This document shows, piece after piece, positions 1 to 10,637 of a DNA stretch of 64,000 bases (within the stretch, counting starts at the first letter, position 1; each line of letters opens with the position of its first letter). Position numbers and translations under genes: made by a program. The notes under the pieces were generated by a model. The model had not been told where the DNA came from and ran no database searches. It saw nothing but the letters and a program-made list of their open reading frames with translations. The DNA comes from Hygrophila difformis (Eukaryota > Streptophyta > Magnoliopsida > Lamiales > Acanthaceae): NCBI GenBank assembly GCA_030278955.1, contig JAOANR010000004.1:51835459-51899458 (forward strand), in the 5' to 3' direction.

Positions 1-1
1 A

Positions 2-2104
2 TTTAACTTAAGAGACTTTGACATCATACTAGGGATGGACTGGCTATCCCAGTACAAAGCGGTGATCGAATGCCAAAAGCAAAAGATCACCTTGTCAAAA
101 AGTAGGGGAAAGAGAGTTATCTTTTACTCTCAGCCCCCTAAGAAAAGTAACAAAATCGTTAGTGCACTTAAACTAAGTAACTTGATGCGTAAGGGGTATG
201 AATTATATGCGTGCTATGTGCACAACCTTGAGGCGGAAGAGAACAAGGTTGATAGCATACCAGTGGTAAGAGAATACCCGGACGTGTTCCCTGAAGACGT
301 TCCGGGCATGCCACCTGAGAGAGATCTTGAATTCACGATAGATCTCATTCCGGTGACAGAGCCTGTCTCAAAAGCTCCGTACCGGATGGTACCACTGGAA
401 ATGAAGGAGTTAAAGGAACAACTCGAGGAGCTATTGGGAAAAGGTTACATAAGACCGAGTACGTCCCCTTGGGGAGCACCGGTTTTGTTTGTCAAGAAGA
501 AAGACGGAGGACTACGTCTTTGCATAGATTACCGAGGACTAAACCAAGTGACCATTAAGAATAAATACCCCCTACCGAGAATAGAGGACCTGTTTGATCA
601 ACTGAAGGGAGCTTCAGTATTCTCGAAGATCGATTTGCGATCTGGGTATCATCAATTGAGGATTGCCGAGAAGGACATTCCAAAGACGGCGTTTCGAACA
701 CGATATGGCCATTTCGAGTTCACAGTGTTATCCTTCGGGTTAACGAATGCTCCGGCCATGTTCATGAATCTCATGAACAACGTGTTCCGAGAATTGTTAG
801 ACCAGTGTGTCGTAGTGTTCATTGACGACATCCTGATCTACTCGAAGAGCGAGGAGGAGCATGCGAAACACTTACATCAAGTGTTGGGAATCTTGCGAAG
901 AAATCAGCTATACGGCAAGCTGTCGAAGTGTGACTTCTGGCTGAAAGAAGTGGCATTTCTCGGACACATAGTATCCGCTGATGGAGTATCAGTGGATCCG
1001 GCAAAAGTCTCTGCCGTAACTGAATGGGCAACTCCGAAAAGTCCAACGGAAATAAGGAGTTTCCTTGGATTAGCCGGATATTATAGACGATTTGTGAAAG
1101 ACTTTTCAAGAATTGCACGTCCTTTGACCCAGCTACTTAAGAAAGGAGCAAAATACGAGTGGACCGAAGCATGTGAGTCATCGTTTCAAGAGCTGAAGAA
1201 ACGACTCACAACCACACCTGTATTAACATTACCATCAGAGAATGGTGACTTCGAAGTATATAGCGATGCTTCGAAGGAAGGTTTAGGTTGTGTTTTGATG
1301 CAAGACTCGAGAGTCGTAGCCTACGCATCACGTCAACTAAAACCTCACGAGGAAAATTATCCGACACATGACCTGGAGTTGGCAGCGGTCGTTTTCGCTC
1401 TAAAGATATGGAGACATTATCTTTATGGGCGGAAGTGTCGAATGTTTGCCGACCACAAGAGCTTGAAATATATATTCACTCAGAAGGAGTTGAATTTGAG
1501 ACAGCGAAGGTGGTTGGAACTCATTAAAGACTACGATTTAGAGATAGCATACCACGAGGGGAAGGCGAATGTGGTAGCCGATGCCCTAAGTCGGAAAACC
1601 CAACACGTGACAAACTCGTTGGTAATTCCGCCGGCATTGTACATGGATTTGGCAAGATTGGAGTTAGAACTTGTGCATCCTGGCACAGTGAGAGAAACGG
1701 TCAATGCCATGGTCGTAGAAACTCCAATATTAGACGAGATTCGACTCGCTCAACCGGGCGATCCGAAACTCGAGAAGATAAAAGGGTATATTGCCGAAGG
1801 AAAGGCAATAGGATTTGCTGTCCACGAGGATGGAAGCGTCCGTTTTAAAGGTAGATGGTGTGTGCCTCTTAAATGTGCCGAGTTGAAGCAAAGGTTGATG
1901 GAGGAAGGGCACAACACGCCATATTCCGTACATCCCGGAGGTGACAAGCTATACAAAGATCTGAAGAAGATCTATTGGTGGCCGGGAATGAAGAAGGAAG
2001 TGGCAAATTTCGTGGCAAGATGTCTCACCTGCCAAAAGGTTAAGGCAGTGCGACATAAACCCTTAGGACTGATGCAACCACTAGGGATTACCCCGATCAC
2101 CTAA
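2..2104 (+). pseudogene. Gypsy pol, first part: protease end, RT, RNase H, integrase zinc finger
   Basis: The reading frame is open from base 2 at the window edge and stops at the TAA at 2102-2104. It begins in the last part of the retropepsin domain ([10 protein letters not shown]), then RT ([11 protein letters not shown], active-site [11 protein letters not shown]), RNase H ([18 protein letters not shown]) and the HHCC zinc finger of integrase (H-x-H and CLTCQK near the end). The stop is not the natural end of pol. The ORF breaks just before the integrase catalytic core, and pol continues in another frame from about 2093. Shorter minus-strand ORFs over this stretch are shadows. Confidence 0.95.
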
Positions 2105-3137
2105 AGGCATGAATAAGATTTGGGTGATTGTGGATAGGCTAACGAAGGCAGCCATATTTATCCCAATGAAAGACACGTGGACTATGGACCAATTGGCCCG
2201 AGCCTACATTGATAATGTGGTACGACGACATGGAGTACCACATGATATCATTTCCGATAGAGACAGTAGATTTGTCTCTCATTTCTGGACGGAATTACAA
2301 AAAGCTCTCGGTACTCAAATCAAAATGAGCACCGCATTCCACCCGATGACGGATGGACAAACCGAAAGGACAATCCAAACACTAGAAGACATGCTGAGAG
2401 CATGCGTGTTGGAATTCAAAGGAAATTGGGAGTCTCATTTACCCTTGATCGAGTTTTCCTATAATAATAGTTACCATGCTAGTATCGGCATGGCACCTTT
2501 CGAGGCATTGTATGGACGAAAGTGCCGAAGCCCTTTGAGCTGGGAAGAAAACGATAAGTCCGTGGTAGTGGGACCACAACTTATCGAAGACATGGCTCAA
2601 CAAATCAAAGTGATCCAAGGGAAGATGAAAGCCGCTCAAGACCGTCAAAAGAGTTATGCCGACGTGAGACGACGAGACCTAGAATTTCAAGTGGGAGATA
2701 GGGTCATGCTAAAGATATCACCCATGAAGGGGGTGATGCGCTTTGGCAAACGGGGGAAGTTAAGTCCTCGATACATAGGACCTTACGAAATTCTAGAACG
2801 AGTCGGAACTCTAGCCTACCGATTGGCTTTACCGCCACAATTAGATAGAGTTCATAATGTCTTCCATGTCTCGCAACTAAAGAAGTATGTGCCGGACCCG
2901 ACACATGTACTTCAACCGGAGATAATTGAGCTCGATGAAGATTTGACTTACGAAGAAGTCCCAGTGCGTATTCTCGATACTAAGGAACGAGTAACGAGGA
3001 ACAAAACCATCAAAATGATCAAGGTTCTTTGGTCAAACCACGAAAGTGAGACGGCAACTTGGGAAGTAGAATCCGACATGAGAGAACGATACCCGACATT
3101 GTTCCAAACCGATTCCGACACAGTTATGGGGACATAA
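2093..3137 (+). pseudogene. Gypsy pol, second part: integrase core and chromodomain-like tail
   Basis: Continuation of pol in a different frame. It carries the integrase core from just before KIWVIVDRLTKAA, with the second catalytic Asp (ISDRDSRF) and the Glu (GQTERTIQTLEDML), then the integrase C-terminal region (GDRVMLKISPMKG; GKLSPRYIGPYEIL; VFHVSQLKKY) and a chromodomain-like end (IKVLWSNHESETATWE). The segment that normally holds the first catalytic Asp between the zinc finger and this point is missing. The usable frame starts near 2093 rather than at the ATG at 2109. Ends with a natural TAA at 3135-3137. Confidence 0.93.
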
Positions 3138-3366
3138 CTGCAATCTTAAGGGGGAGAGGATGTCATACCCCCTAATTTTCCGTGCATTTTTGTAAACTTT
3201 TGAACTACGTTATGGCTTGATCCCTTTACCGGGTACGTAGGCAGCTTGGAAGTTTTAATTCTAAGTTCAGTCACAACATAATAAAACAAACACAAGACCT
3301 TAGCACGAGACGAGAAAAGCCGAAACACAACTTCGAGGACGAAGTTGATTCTTAAGGAGGGTAGAC
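3138..3366 (+). other. Gypsy 3' untranslated segment with two purine tracts
   Basis: The stretch between the pol stop and the 3' LTR holds a purine run (aagggggagagga, about 3149-3161) followed by TGTCATACCCCC, and a second (cttaaggagggtaga) abutting the LTR start TGTAATACCC at 3367. The second is taken as the working polypurine tract because TGTAATACCC pairs, with one mismatch, with the LTR end GGGTGTTACA. The first looks like a second LTR-start module. Confidence 0.6.
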
Positions 3367-5967
3367 TGTAATACCCGAGAATTTTCCAACATAAAATAAA
3401 ACAGTAATTAAATAAATAAATAATAAATAAAATAAATACTATAAATAAATAAACAAAACCAGCAAATAAAAGAAATAAATAAAGATAAGAAAATGAGAAA
3501 TGAGATTTTTACTTAAAAAGGAATTAAAGGAATTTAATTAAACAAAAAGGATGGATAAATGGTACACCAAAACCCGACACTAATGAACTCGAGTATTCGA
3601 GTCCAAAACATCCAATTAGACTGAGAATAAAATTAGAGAGAAAGTATGAACCCGAATATACCCCGGAAATCGGAATTCGGGAGCATAGAGGGATAGAAAC
3701 CCGAAAGAGAGGCGGAAAAGCACGACGGATCGCACGACCCGCCCGGACCGAAGTCCAGGCGAAGTCGGCGCGGTGGCCGCGCGGTGAAGAGGCTTTAGCG
3801 CGCCACGACCGCGCCACCCCACAGATTCGGTCGTTGCGTGAATCTCTCGCCCGAACGCGGATTTTTCGACTTTCGGTTGAACATCTCTCGACTCCAGACT
3901 TCTAGGTCGGTTGTGGACGCCCTAGGAATTAAGAATTCTATAAATAAGCCCCTTGGGAGCCCCGAACAAGTTTACAAAACCCTACAACATCCTATACGTT
4001 CGAAACCCTAAATCCGGAGTCGTCGGAGGCACGAAACCAAGACGAACGCTGTTGGACGAGTTTCTCTACAGATCTCCATAGTCGTGGTAAGTCTCGGTCC
4101 AATCTTTATTCAATAAACGATTCGAAAACGAATCCTAATCATCTCCTTTTTCTTTCTACACCCCGTATCGAATCTAGATCGTAGAACCCGACGAACGGAG
4201 AGGAGAAACGGTGATCTGGAAGCCACGCCTCCGAACTAGACATCCCCGACGTTCATAGACACTGTAAGTTAACCTTACATGGTTTTGAGAGATTTTAAAA
4301 CATTCGAAACCTAAAAGATTCAACAAGAACCGTAAATCTGTCCACTTTTGTTTTTCTACCAACGCAACAGATTTGGTGAATTTTTCCGACCCTTAAAACG
4401 AACTCAAACGGAAAAACTTAAAACACGAAAAACGTTCCTAAGACTTAGACCTAGCTACTGTAAAAATTTGAGAATTTTTGGAGTTGATTTGATATGTGAA
4501 AACCCATTGAAACCGAACTGTTTGATTCTAGATCTTGAAATCTTGGACAGAACTTAGGAATGATCTTGATCTCGTTTTTGACATAGGATCTAGGCTGTTT
4601 TAGATCTTTGGCCAAACATGAAAGTTGTAGATAAATGTCTTAAGATGATCCCTGTCAAATTTCATTAAGTTTGGAGTGGAATTGGTATGTTAGAATTTGA
4701 AATCTCTAAACTGTGACATGTTAAACTCGGACAGATTTCTTGTTATACGAAAATTGGCGATTTTGACCTACTTAGGTATCTCGGATTGAAAAAGTTAAAA
4801 CACGAAAGTTGTAGATATTGATGTTTCCGAGTCAGATATGAAATTTTGGAATTTTTGGAATTAAATCGGATTTTAGACGAATTTTGGAGTAAACTGTGAT
4901 TTACCGAAACGAAATTTTGAAATCTTGTTGAAACATGGAATTAACCTTTAGGGTTGAAACGAATTGAGATATTATTTCTAAACTAATACAATGGAAGGCA
5001 GATTTTAAAAACTAAATCCCCTTACAAACTTGATAAATTAAAATTAGGGGTGAGTGCTCTGCAGGGTGCCCCCTAACGATTCACTTCGTGCCGTAATGGA
5101 CGATGGTGACCCCGCGCGCTAAATTTGAGATATGGATTGCCTAAATGGCGAAACTTAGAGCCTACACTCTCGTGAATATCCGTATGGATTTCCCGAGGCT
5201 CCGGAGTGGTACTGGGTATGGCTGATACGGCTGCGGCCGCCGGGCTACCGGCTAAACTTGTTGACATCGCGATTTTTATCGTGAAACTTTGAAATACCAA
5301 ATCGGGAATGTAATGGGGATTCTAAATTAAATTAAACTAGATTAAATGATATTGTTGTCAAATTAAATTATTTAAATGCTTTATTTCACTTATGGCTATT
5401 ATTTTGAACCATGTGGTATGTGTTGTTAAATGGAGCCTGAGATAAATTATGCTATTGGATATGGATTAGATGAAACTAAATATTATGTTATTATCATGCT
5501 TTTGTTAAATTATTAAACTTATGGCTTTTAAACCCCACAGTCATGCATGTGTTAACTTACTCAGCAATTTTGCTGACCAAAACCGTTTTTATTCCTTTCT
5601 TTACAGAATATGTGGAATGAGCCTGTATGAGCACGAATCATGCATGGGATTTTTGGGGATTGTTATTTTGCTTTTAAATTTCGTACTTAGACTATATTAT
5701 GAACGGGCCTGTTTAACCCGTGTTTTGGCCATGTCGGCCCTTTTTATATTTTCCGCTGCGATACTGTACTAAACTAAATATTTCCGCTGCGCTATGCTAT
5801 TATTATTTTTAAAGTATATTGTATGGGCTATTTTGAATGCTTTAAATGTTTTAAATCCTGCAATACTTAGCCTTGCATCTCTTTAGTAAGCTCGGAGAAA
5901 CCGTGTCTTACTAGGGAGATGTGGCGGTGACATCCCGACCTGGGTGACCAAAAATCGGGGTGTTACA
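3367..5967 (+). repeat. 3' LTR of the gypsy element (about 2.6 kb)
   Basis: Starts TGTAATACCC and ends GGGTGTTACA, a short near-perfect inverted repeat typical of LTR ends. A purine tract lies directly upstream, and copia coding sequence begins directly after the end. A TATA box (TATAAATA, 3939-3946) follows a GC-rich stretch and probably marks the R region start. No coding sequence is supported inside it; ORFs up to about 100 codons in it look random. The first bases after the LTR (TCCAC, 5968-5972) should be one copy of the 5-bp target duplication; its partner is outside the window. Confidence 0.88.
3939..3946 (+). promoter_or_regulatory. TATA box of the gypsy LTR
   Basis: TATAAATA within the sequence attctataaataagcccc, about 570 bp into the LTR and followed within 40-60 bp by C/A-rich leader-like sequence. 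Position and context suit the LTR promoter; no experimental start is known from the sequence. Confidence 0.5.
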
Positions 5968-7862
5968 TCCACGACATAAGTGTGGTAGACCGCTGGGTTC
6001 CAAAGATAAAAATCCACGAAAGAAAAGAATTATGCAAGTGGATGATGAAAAACCTGAAGAGGTAATAAATTCAACTTTTGAAGAAGTTGATACTGAAAAT
6101 ACTAATCCAGAAGAAAATGAAACTATTGAAACTGCTTTCAATTATATCACTTCTGGAAAATATTGGAACCGAAAAGAAATCAAAGTTGATCAAGCATTTG
6201 CATACAATGTAGCACTTGAGATGATGAAAGATGACGAGGATCCTGAACCAAAATCAGTTGATGAATGTCGGCGAAGGGATGATTGGCCAAAATGGAAAGA
6301 TGCAATTAAATCAGAATTGGATTCACTGAACAAAAGAAAAGTATTCGGGCCTATAGTCCAAACACCTGAAAATGTAAAACCAGTTGGTTATAGATGGGTG
6401 TTTGTCAGAAAAAAGAAATGAAAATAATGAAATTGCAAGATATAAAGCAAGGCTTGTAGCCCAAGGATTTTCCCAAAGACCGGGAATTGATTTTGAGGAA
6501 ACATATTCCCCGGTTATGGATGGGATAACGTTCAGGTACCTCATGAGCCTGGCAGTACGAGAAAAACTTGAAATGAGACTAATGGATGTCGTTACTGCCT
6601 ACTTATATGGCTCATTGTAAAAGGATATCTATATGAAAATACCTGAAGGGTTTAAATTACCTGAATCTTATAACTTAAAACCTAGAGAAACTTTTTCCAT
6701 TAAATTACAAAAATCACTTTATGGGCTCAAGCAATCAGGCCGAATGTGGTACAACCGCCTCAGCGAAAGCTTAATAAAAGAAGGTTATATAAATGACCAT
6801 GTATGTCCCTGTGTCTTTATAAAGAAAAATGGGTCAGAATTTGTAATCATTGCAGTTTATGTTGACGATTTGAATTTAATTGGAACTCCTGAAGAGCTGA
6901 AAAAGGATGTTGAATATCTGAAAAAGGAGTTCGAAATAAAGGACTTCGGAAAAACAAAATTTTGCATTGGCTTACAAATTGAGCATTTAGAAAAGGGTAT
7001 ATTTGTTTATCAATCAACTTATACCCAAAAGATATTGAAACAATTCCGAATGGATTATGCTCATCCGTTAAGTAATCCAATGGTCGTGCGGACACTTGAT
7101 CCTATAAAGGATCCATTCAGGCCAAAAGAAGAAAATGAAGAAAAACTTGGCCCAGAGATACCATATTTAAGCGCAATTGGCGCGTTGATGTATCTTGCAA
7201 ATAGCACGCGGCCTGATATCGCGTTTGCTGTTAATTTACTTGCAAGATTTAGTTCTTGCCATACTCGACGACATTGGAATGGCATAAAACACATCTTTCG
7301 CTATCTCCGGGGAACAATTGACCTTGGGTTATTTTACTCAAAAGATTCTAGACATGAATTGATCGGCTTTGCCGATGCAGGATATTTGTGAGACCCACAC
7401 AAAGCCAAATCTCAGACAGGCTATATCTTTACGTGTGGAGGAACTGCAATCTCATGGAGATCTATGAAACAAACAATAACGGCTACTTCATCAAACCATG
7501 CTGAAATATTGGCAATCCATGAGGCTAGTCGAGAATACTTTTGGTTAAGGTCAATGACCCAACATATATTGAAAAATTGTGGTTTAATCTTTGAAACAAA
7601 GATTCCCCCAACTATTTTATTTGAAGATAATTCAGCTTGTATAGCCCAATTGAAAGGGGGTTATATAAAAGGAGATATGACTAAACATATTTCACCAAAA
7701 TTCTTCTATACTCATGATCTTCAAAAGAATGGTGAAATTGATGTGCAGCAAATTCGATCAGATGAGAACTTAGCGGATCTATTAACCAAGGCATTGTCAA
7801 CTACGATACTCGAGAAGCTCGTGAAGAAAATTGGGATGCGACGGCTTCGAGATTTGAAATGA
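5968..7862 (+). pseudogene. Decayed Ty1/copia pol fragment: RT and RNase H
   Basis: Starts abruptly at the gypsy LTR border in the linker between integrase and RT (GRPLGSKDKNPRKKR). RT motifs follow: RWVFVRKK, ARLVAQGFSQRPGIDFEETYSPV, YGLKQSGRMWYNRL and the active site VYVDDLNLIGT. Then come the RNase H motifs ARFSSCHTRRHWNGIKHIFRYL, FADAGYL and SSNHAEILAIHEASREYFWLRS, and a copia-type C terminus. Breaks seen: a one-base frameshift in an A-rich run near 6410-6420, an in-frame TAA at 6618-6620, and a TGA at 7389-7391 in the RNase H. The 5' half of this element was split off by the gypsy insertion and lies left of the window. Confidence 0.93.
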
Positions 7863-7998
7863 TACCCAAATCAGGGGGAGAAATAAACACAAGAATATTG
7901 TACTCTTTTTCTTTCACTATGATTTTTTCCCGCAGGGTTTTTTCCTAGTAAGGTTTTAACGAGGCATATTCTCCGTGTAATGGACATGCAAGGGGGAG

Positions 7999-8320
7999 TG
8001 TTACGTGGCAATATAACTATTAGTGCATGTCCATAATTAAGCAAATGAATTACAAGTGTGATACACTTGTTTTTGTATTAGCAATTCATGAGTGACTAAT
8101 CACTTGTAACTATGCTTATAAATATGGCTTGAGTTATGAATAAAGTTAATTGATTTTACAGAAATCTCAAATCAAATTTTAGTCTCCATCACTCTTACTC
8201 TTTTGTCCAACGTCCCATTACTCTTACTCCTTTGTCCAACATCCCATCACTCTTGTTTTTCTACTGCATTTCCATCAATCCATTGCTCCTTTATATTACC
8301 ATAGCAAGCACTAATTTTAC
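7999..8320 (+). repeat. 3' LTR of the decayed copia element (end approximate)
   Basis: A purine tract (caagggggag, 7989-7998) is followed directly by TGTTACGTGGCAATATAAC, the expected LTR start. TATAAATA lies at 8117-8124. The neighbourhood (gagtgactaatcac...tataaatatggcttgagttatgaa) resembles the LTR at 63337-63621, so the two copia elements are probably related families. The end is not sharply defined: by analogy with the 285-bp LTR at the right edge it lies between about 8290 and 8325 (acaaca at 8319-8324). Confidence 0.65.
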
Positions 8321-9235
8321 AACAGCAAGCTCTCATTTATTTATTTAGTATTTATTTTCTCCACAAATTGTGGTTTTGGGAACTCTAACCTCTAAAGTTA
8401 AACTCTAATCTATGAAACCAAACTCTAAACTCTAAAGCCTATTTATTTACCAAACGAAGCCTAAGGCTAATCAATGAATTCCATGATGTAACTTGTTTGC
8501 TTAAACAGATGCCCTGAATTGCCTGGCCCAAATAGAGAATTGGGCCATTTGAACCTGCGCAAGTGCCCAATATCTACCATTAGTGGTCTAGGTTGTCATG
8601 ATTCTGGGCCTATTCAACCCAAATCAGGATTTGATGTATGCCGATTGCCAATTTTTCATAGTCACAATTAAAACAGTATAGATTTCCTTTTCCTTTTTTT
8701 TTTAAAAAAAAATATATTTGTGAAATATAAAGAATTTGGTAAAAAAAAATTAAAAAAAACAAAGAATTTGATAAAAAGTTCATCGAAATTTTTTTGTCAA
8801 AGCAAATAATTTGTTTATTAATATTACGTGATAATTGTGAGTGAAAATTTATTGATTGCCTACCAATTGCCTATCCTCTCCTTTTGCACCCAAAAAAATG
8901 ATTATTATTAATGAAATATTTCCAATAGAGCACACTAGTCCCATACGGAACCATAACACACTACATATTTTTCACACTTCTTAATTTCCTTCATTTAAAA
9001 TTTCCATGATAATTGTTTACCCAAAAAAAAATCATGATAATTGATAAATGTGAATATGTAATGCTAACAAAACCCAAACTTTGAGCGAAAAAAAAAACGG
9101 TAAATTAGAGCCCAGACCCTTTTTAAAAATGTTTCCATTTTTTAGGCCCCATTTCAATTTTATTACACTTTACAACCCATCACATATTTGACTTAGTTTA
9201 CCACGTCATTTGTATGGGCCTTACCTAGATACTAT
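8321..9235. other. AT-rich intergenic DNA, no gene seen
   Basis: No convincing coding sequence. Just before it, at about 8187-8265, a 30-bp unit (cactcttactc-tttgtccaac) is repeated about 2.5 times. At 8385-8460 aactctaa motifs recur and end in aaacgaagcc, which resembles the inner edge of a Tourist-type end (GGCTTCGTTTGG in reverse) but without a recognisable partner. Otherwise homopolymer-rich filler. Confidence 0.6.
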
Positions 9236-9662
9236 ATGGTATTTACCAGGTTAATGATATGTAATTTACCACTGTATTAGTGTATGCTTTACCATAGCTA
9301 CCATATATTAGTACTTACCAAGTTACTGGTACGTGGTTTACCAAATATACCATATGGTATTTACCAAGTTTTTAGTATGCACTTTACCACGAATACCTTA
9401 TGGTGTTTACCAAGTTATTCCACATATACCATATCGTATTTACCAAGTCTTGGTATATGCTTTACCACAAATATCTTATGGTGTTTACCAGGTTATTGGT
9501 ATGCGTTTTACCACAAATATCTTATGATGTTTACCAAATTATTCCACATATACCATATGTGCTTTACCAAGTTTTTAATATGTACTTTACCACGATTACC
9601 CTATGGTGTTTACCAAGTTATTGTATGTGCTTTACCAAGTTCTTAGTATGGGATTTACCAAA
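9236..9662. repeat. Diverged minisatellite, unit about 46 bp, about nine copies
   Basis: The segment is built from alternating phrases TTTACCAAGTTATT, TATGCTTTACCAC and ATACCTTATGGTG, with copies differing by point changes and small indels. It gives long overlapping open frames in all three forward frames because stop codons are rare in the unit; these are not genes. Flanks are ordinary AT-rich DNA. Confidence 0.85.
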
Positions 9663-9870
9663 ATATTACATAGGGCCTAAAACATAATGTTTAAAATTGA
9701 GGGGCTTTGACTCTTATAATATTTTGTCCATGGGTACAGGGCTCTAGTTTTCCAAAAAAAATAATAATAATGTGTGATTTGTAGACGATCCATAATTCAT
9801 AAACCCATCAACCAACACGAGATCGATCCAGTCCGTCCAATATGCAAGCCACTGTACGGAAGGTCCAGAT

Positions 9871-10271
9871 TAGGGTTGTAAAAGAATCAAATATTTTTGG
9901 TTTGTTTCGTGATTCGATTCGAAATTATTCGGAATTTTGATATTCGATTAATATTTGATTCGATTCGATATTCGATTTTATATTAAAATTATATATAAAT
10001 ATATAAATTTATTTTGTTAAATAATTTAACAAATTAATTTTAGTGACTATATTTACTAATTAATACTACATATATTTATATACAATATTAAAATATTAAA
10101 TTTGATCTATAAATCAAATTAAATATTTAAGTTTAATAATTAAAATTAATTTTATTAATTATTAAATTACCTTATAGAATAATTCGATTCGATTCGATAA
10201 TATTCGAAAAGCTTATCAAATCAAAGCGAATACTGTGGTATTCGGTTCGATTCGGTTCGTTTAGAGCCCTA
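9871..10271. mobile_element. hAT-type MITE, 401 bp
   Basis: Flanked by a perfect 8-bp direct repeat GTCCAGAT (9863-9870 and 10272-10279). Ends are imperfect inverted repeats: TAGGGTTGTAAAAGAATC on the left, and the right end reversed reads TAGGGCTCTAAACGAACC. Sub-terminal regions are rich in ATTCGATTCG, the centre is very AT-rich, and no coding sequence is present. An 8-bp duplication and TAGGG-type ends are those of non-autonomous hAT elements. Confidence 0.88.
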
Positions 10272-10279
10272 GTCCAGAT

Positions 10280-10637
10280 CATTGTGCTGGGACTGCTTAG
10301 CAATCGGCAGACTTTGAGCGAGTCCCGGTGTTGAACACCATACCGCATCTATGATTCTATTCTCTCTGCACTTTTGTGCAGTGAAGAGGAGCGCGACAAC
10401 GGTCTCTACACGCACATCTTCATACTCTTCTTCACTCTTCACGAGAAATAGGATCCCACTCTCCTACTGTCAGACAGATCCTTCAGCGTCTCTCTCCGAT
10501 TATATACATAATACATACACACGCCCATATGTATATACGCGCATAAATCCCCCAGGATGAGCAAATCTAACGAGGAAAGGGTAGATAACAACACTTGAAT
10601 CGCAGCTCCCCATTTTCACGGCGGAGGAGGTAAAATC
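10280..10637 (+). promoter_or_regulatory. Promoter and 5' leader of the sulfotransferase-like gene
   Basis: The 358 bp between the hAT MITE and the start codon contain CT-rich leader-like sequence and tatatacataata at about 10500-10512, a possible TATA region. A 69-codon ORF at 10351-10560 lies here and could be an upstream ORF if transcription starts early, but nothing supports its translation. Confidence 0.4.

Larger units (their letters stand above)
1..5967 (+). mobile_element. Ty3/gypsy chromovirus-type LTR retrotransposon, 3' part
   Basis: The element enters from the left edge of the window. Seen here, in order: the end of the protease domain, reverse transcriptase, RNase H, integrase, a chromodomain-like tail, a short untranslated stretch with a purine tract, and a 2.6-kb 3' LTR. 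Domain order PR-RT-RH-INT is that of Ty3/gypsy; the long LTR and chromodomain-like C terminus fit the Tekay/Del chromovirus group (inference). Gag and the 5' LTR lie outside. It sits inside an older copia element whose coding sequence resumes at 5968. The coding region has one deletion with frameshift, so this copy is not autonomous. Confidence 0.93.
5968..8320 (+). mobile_element. 3' part of an old Ty1/copia element, host of the gypsy insertion
   Basis: Pol fragment plus 3' LTR described separately. Several inactivating changes against only one in the gypsy element suggest it is the older of the two. Confidence 0.85.

Noticed and set aside
9284..9687. ORFs of 64-120 codons in three forward frames
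   Set aside because: They are produced by the stop-free 46-bp minisatellite unit; no start context, domain or composition of a gene.
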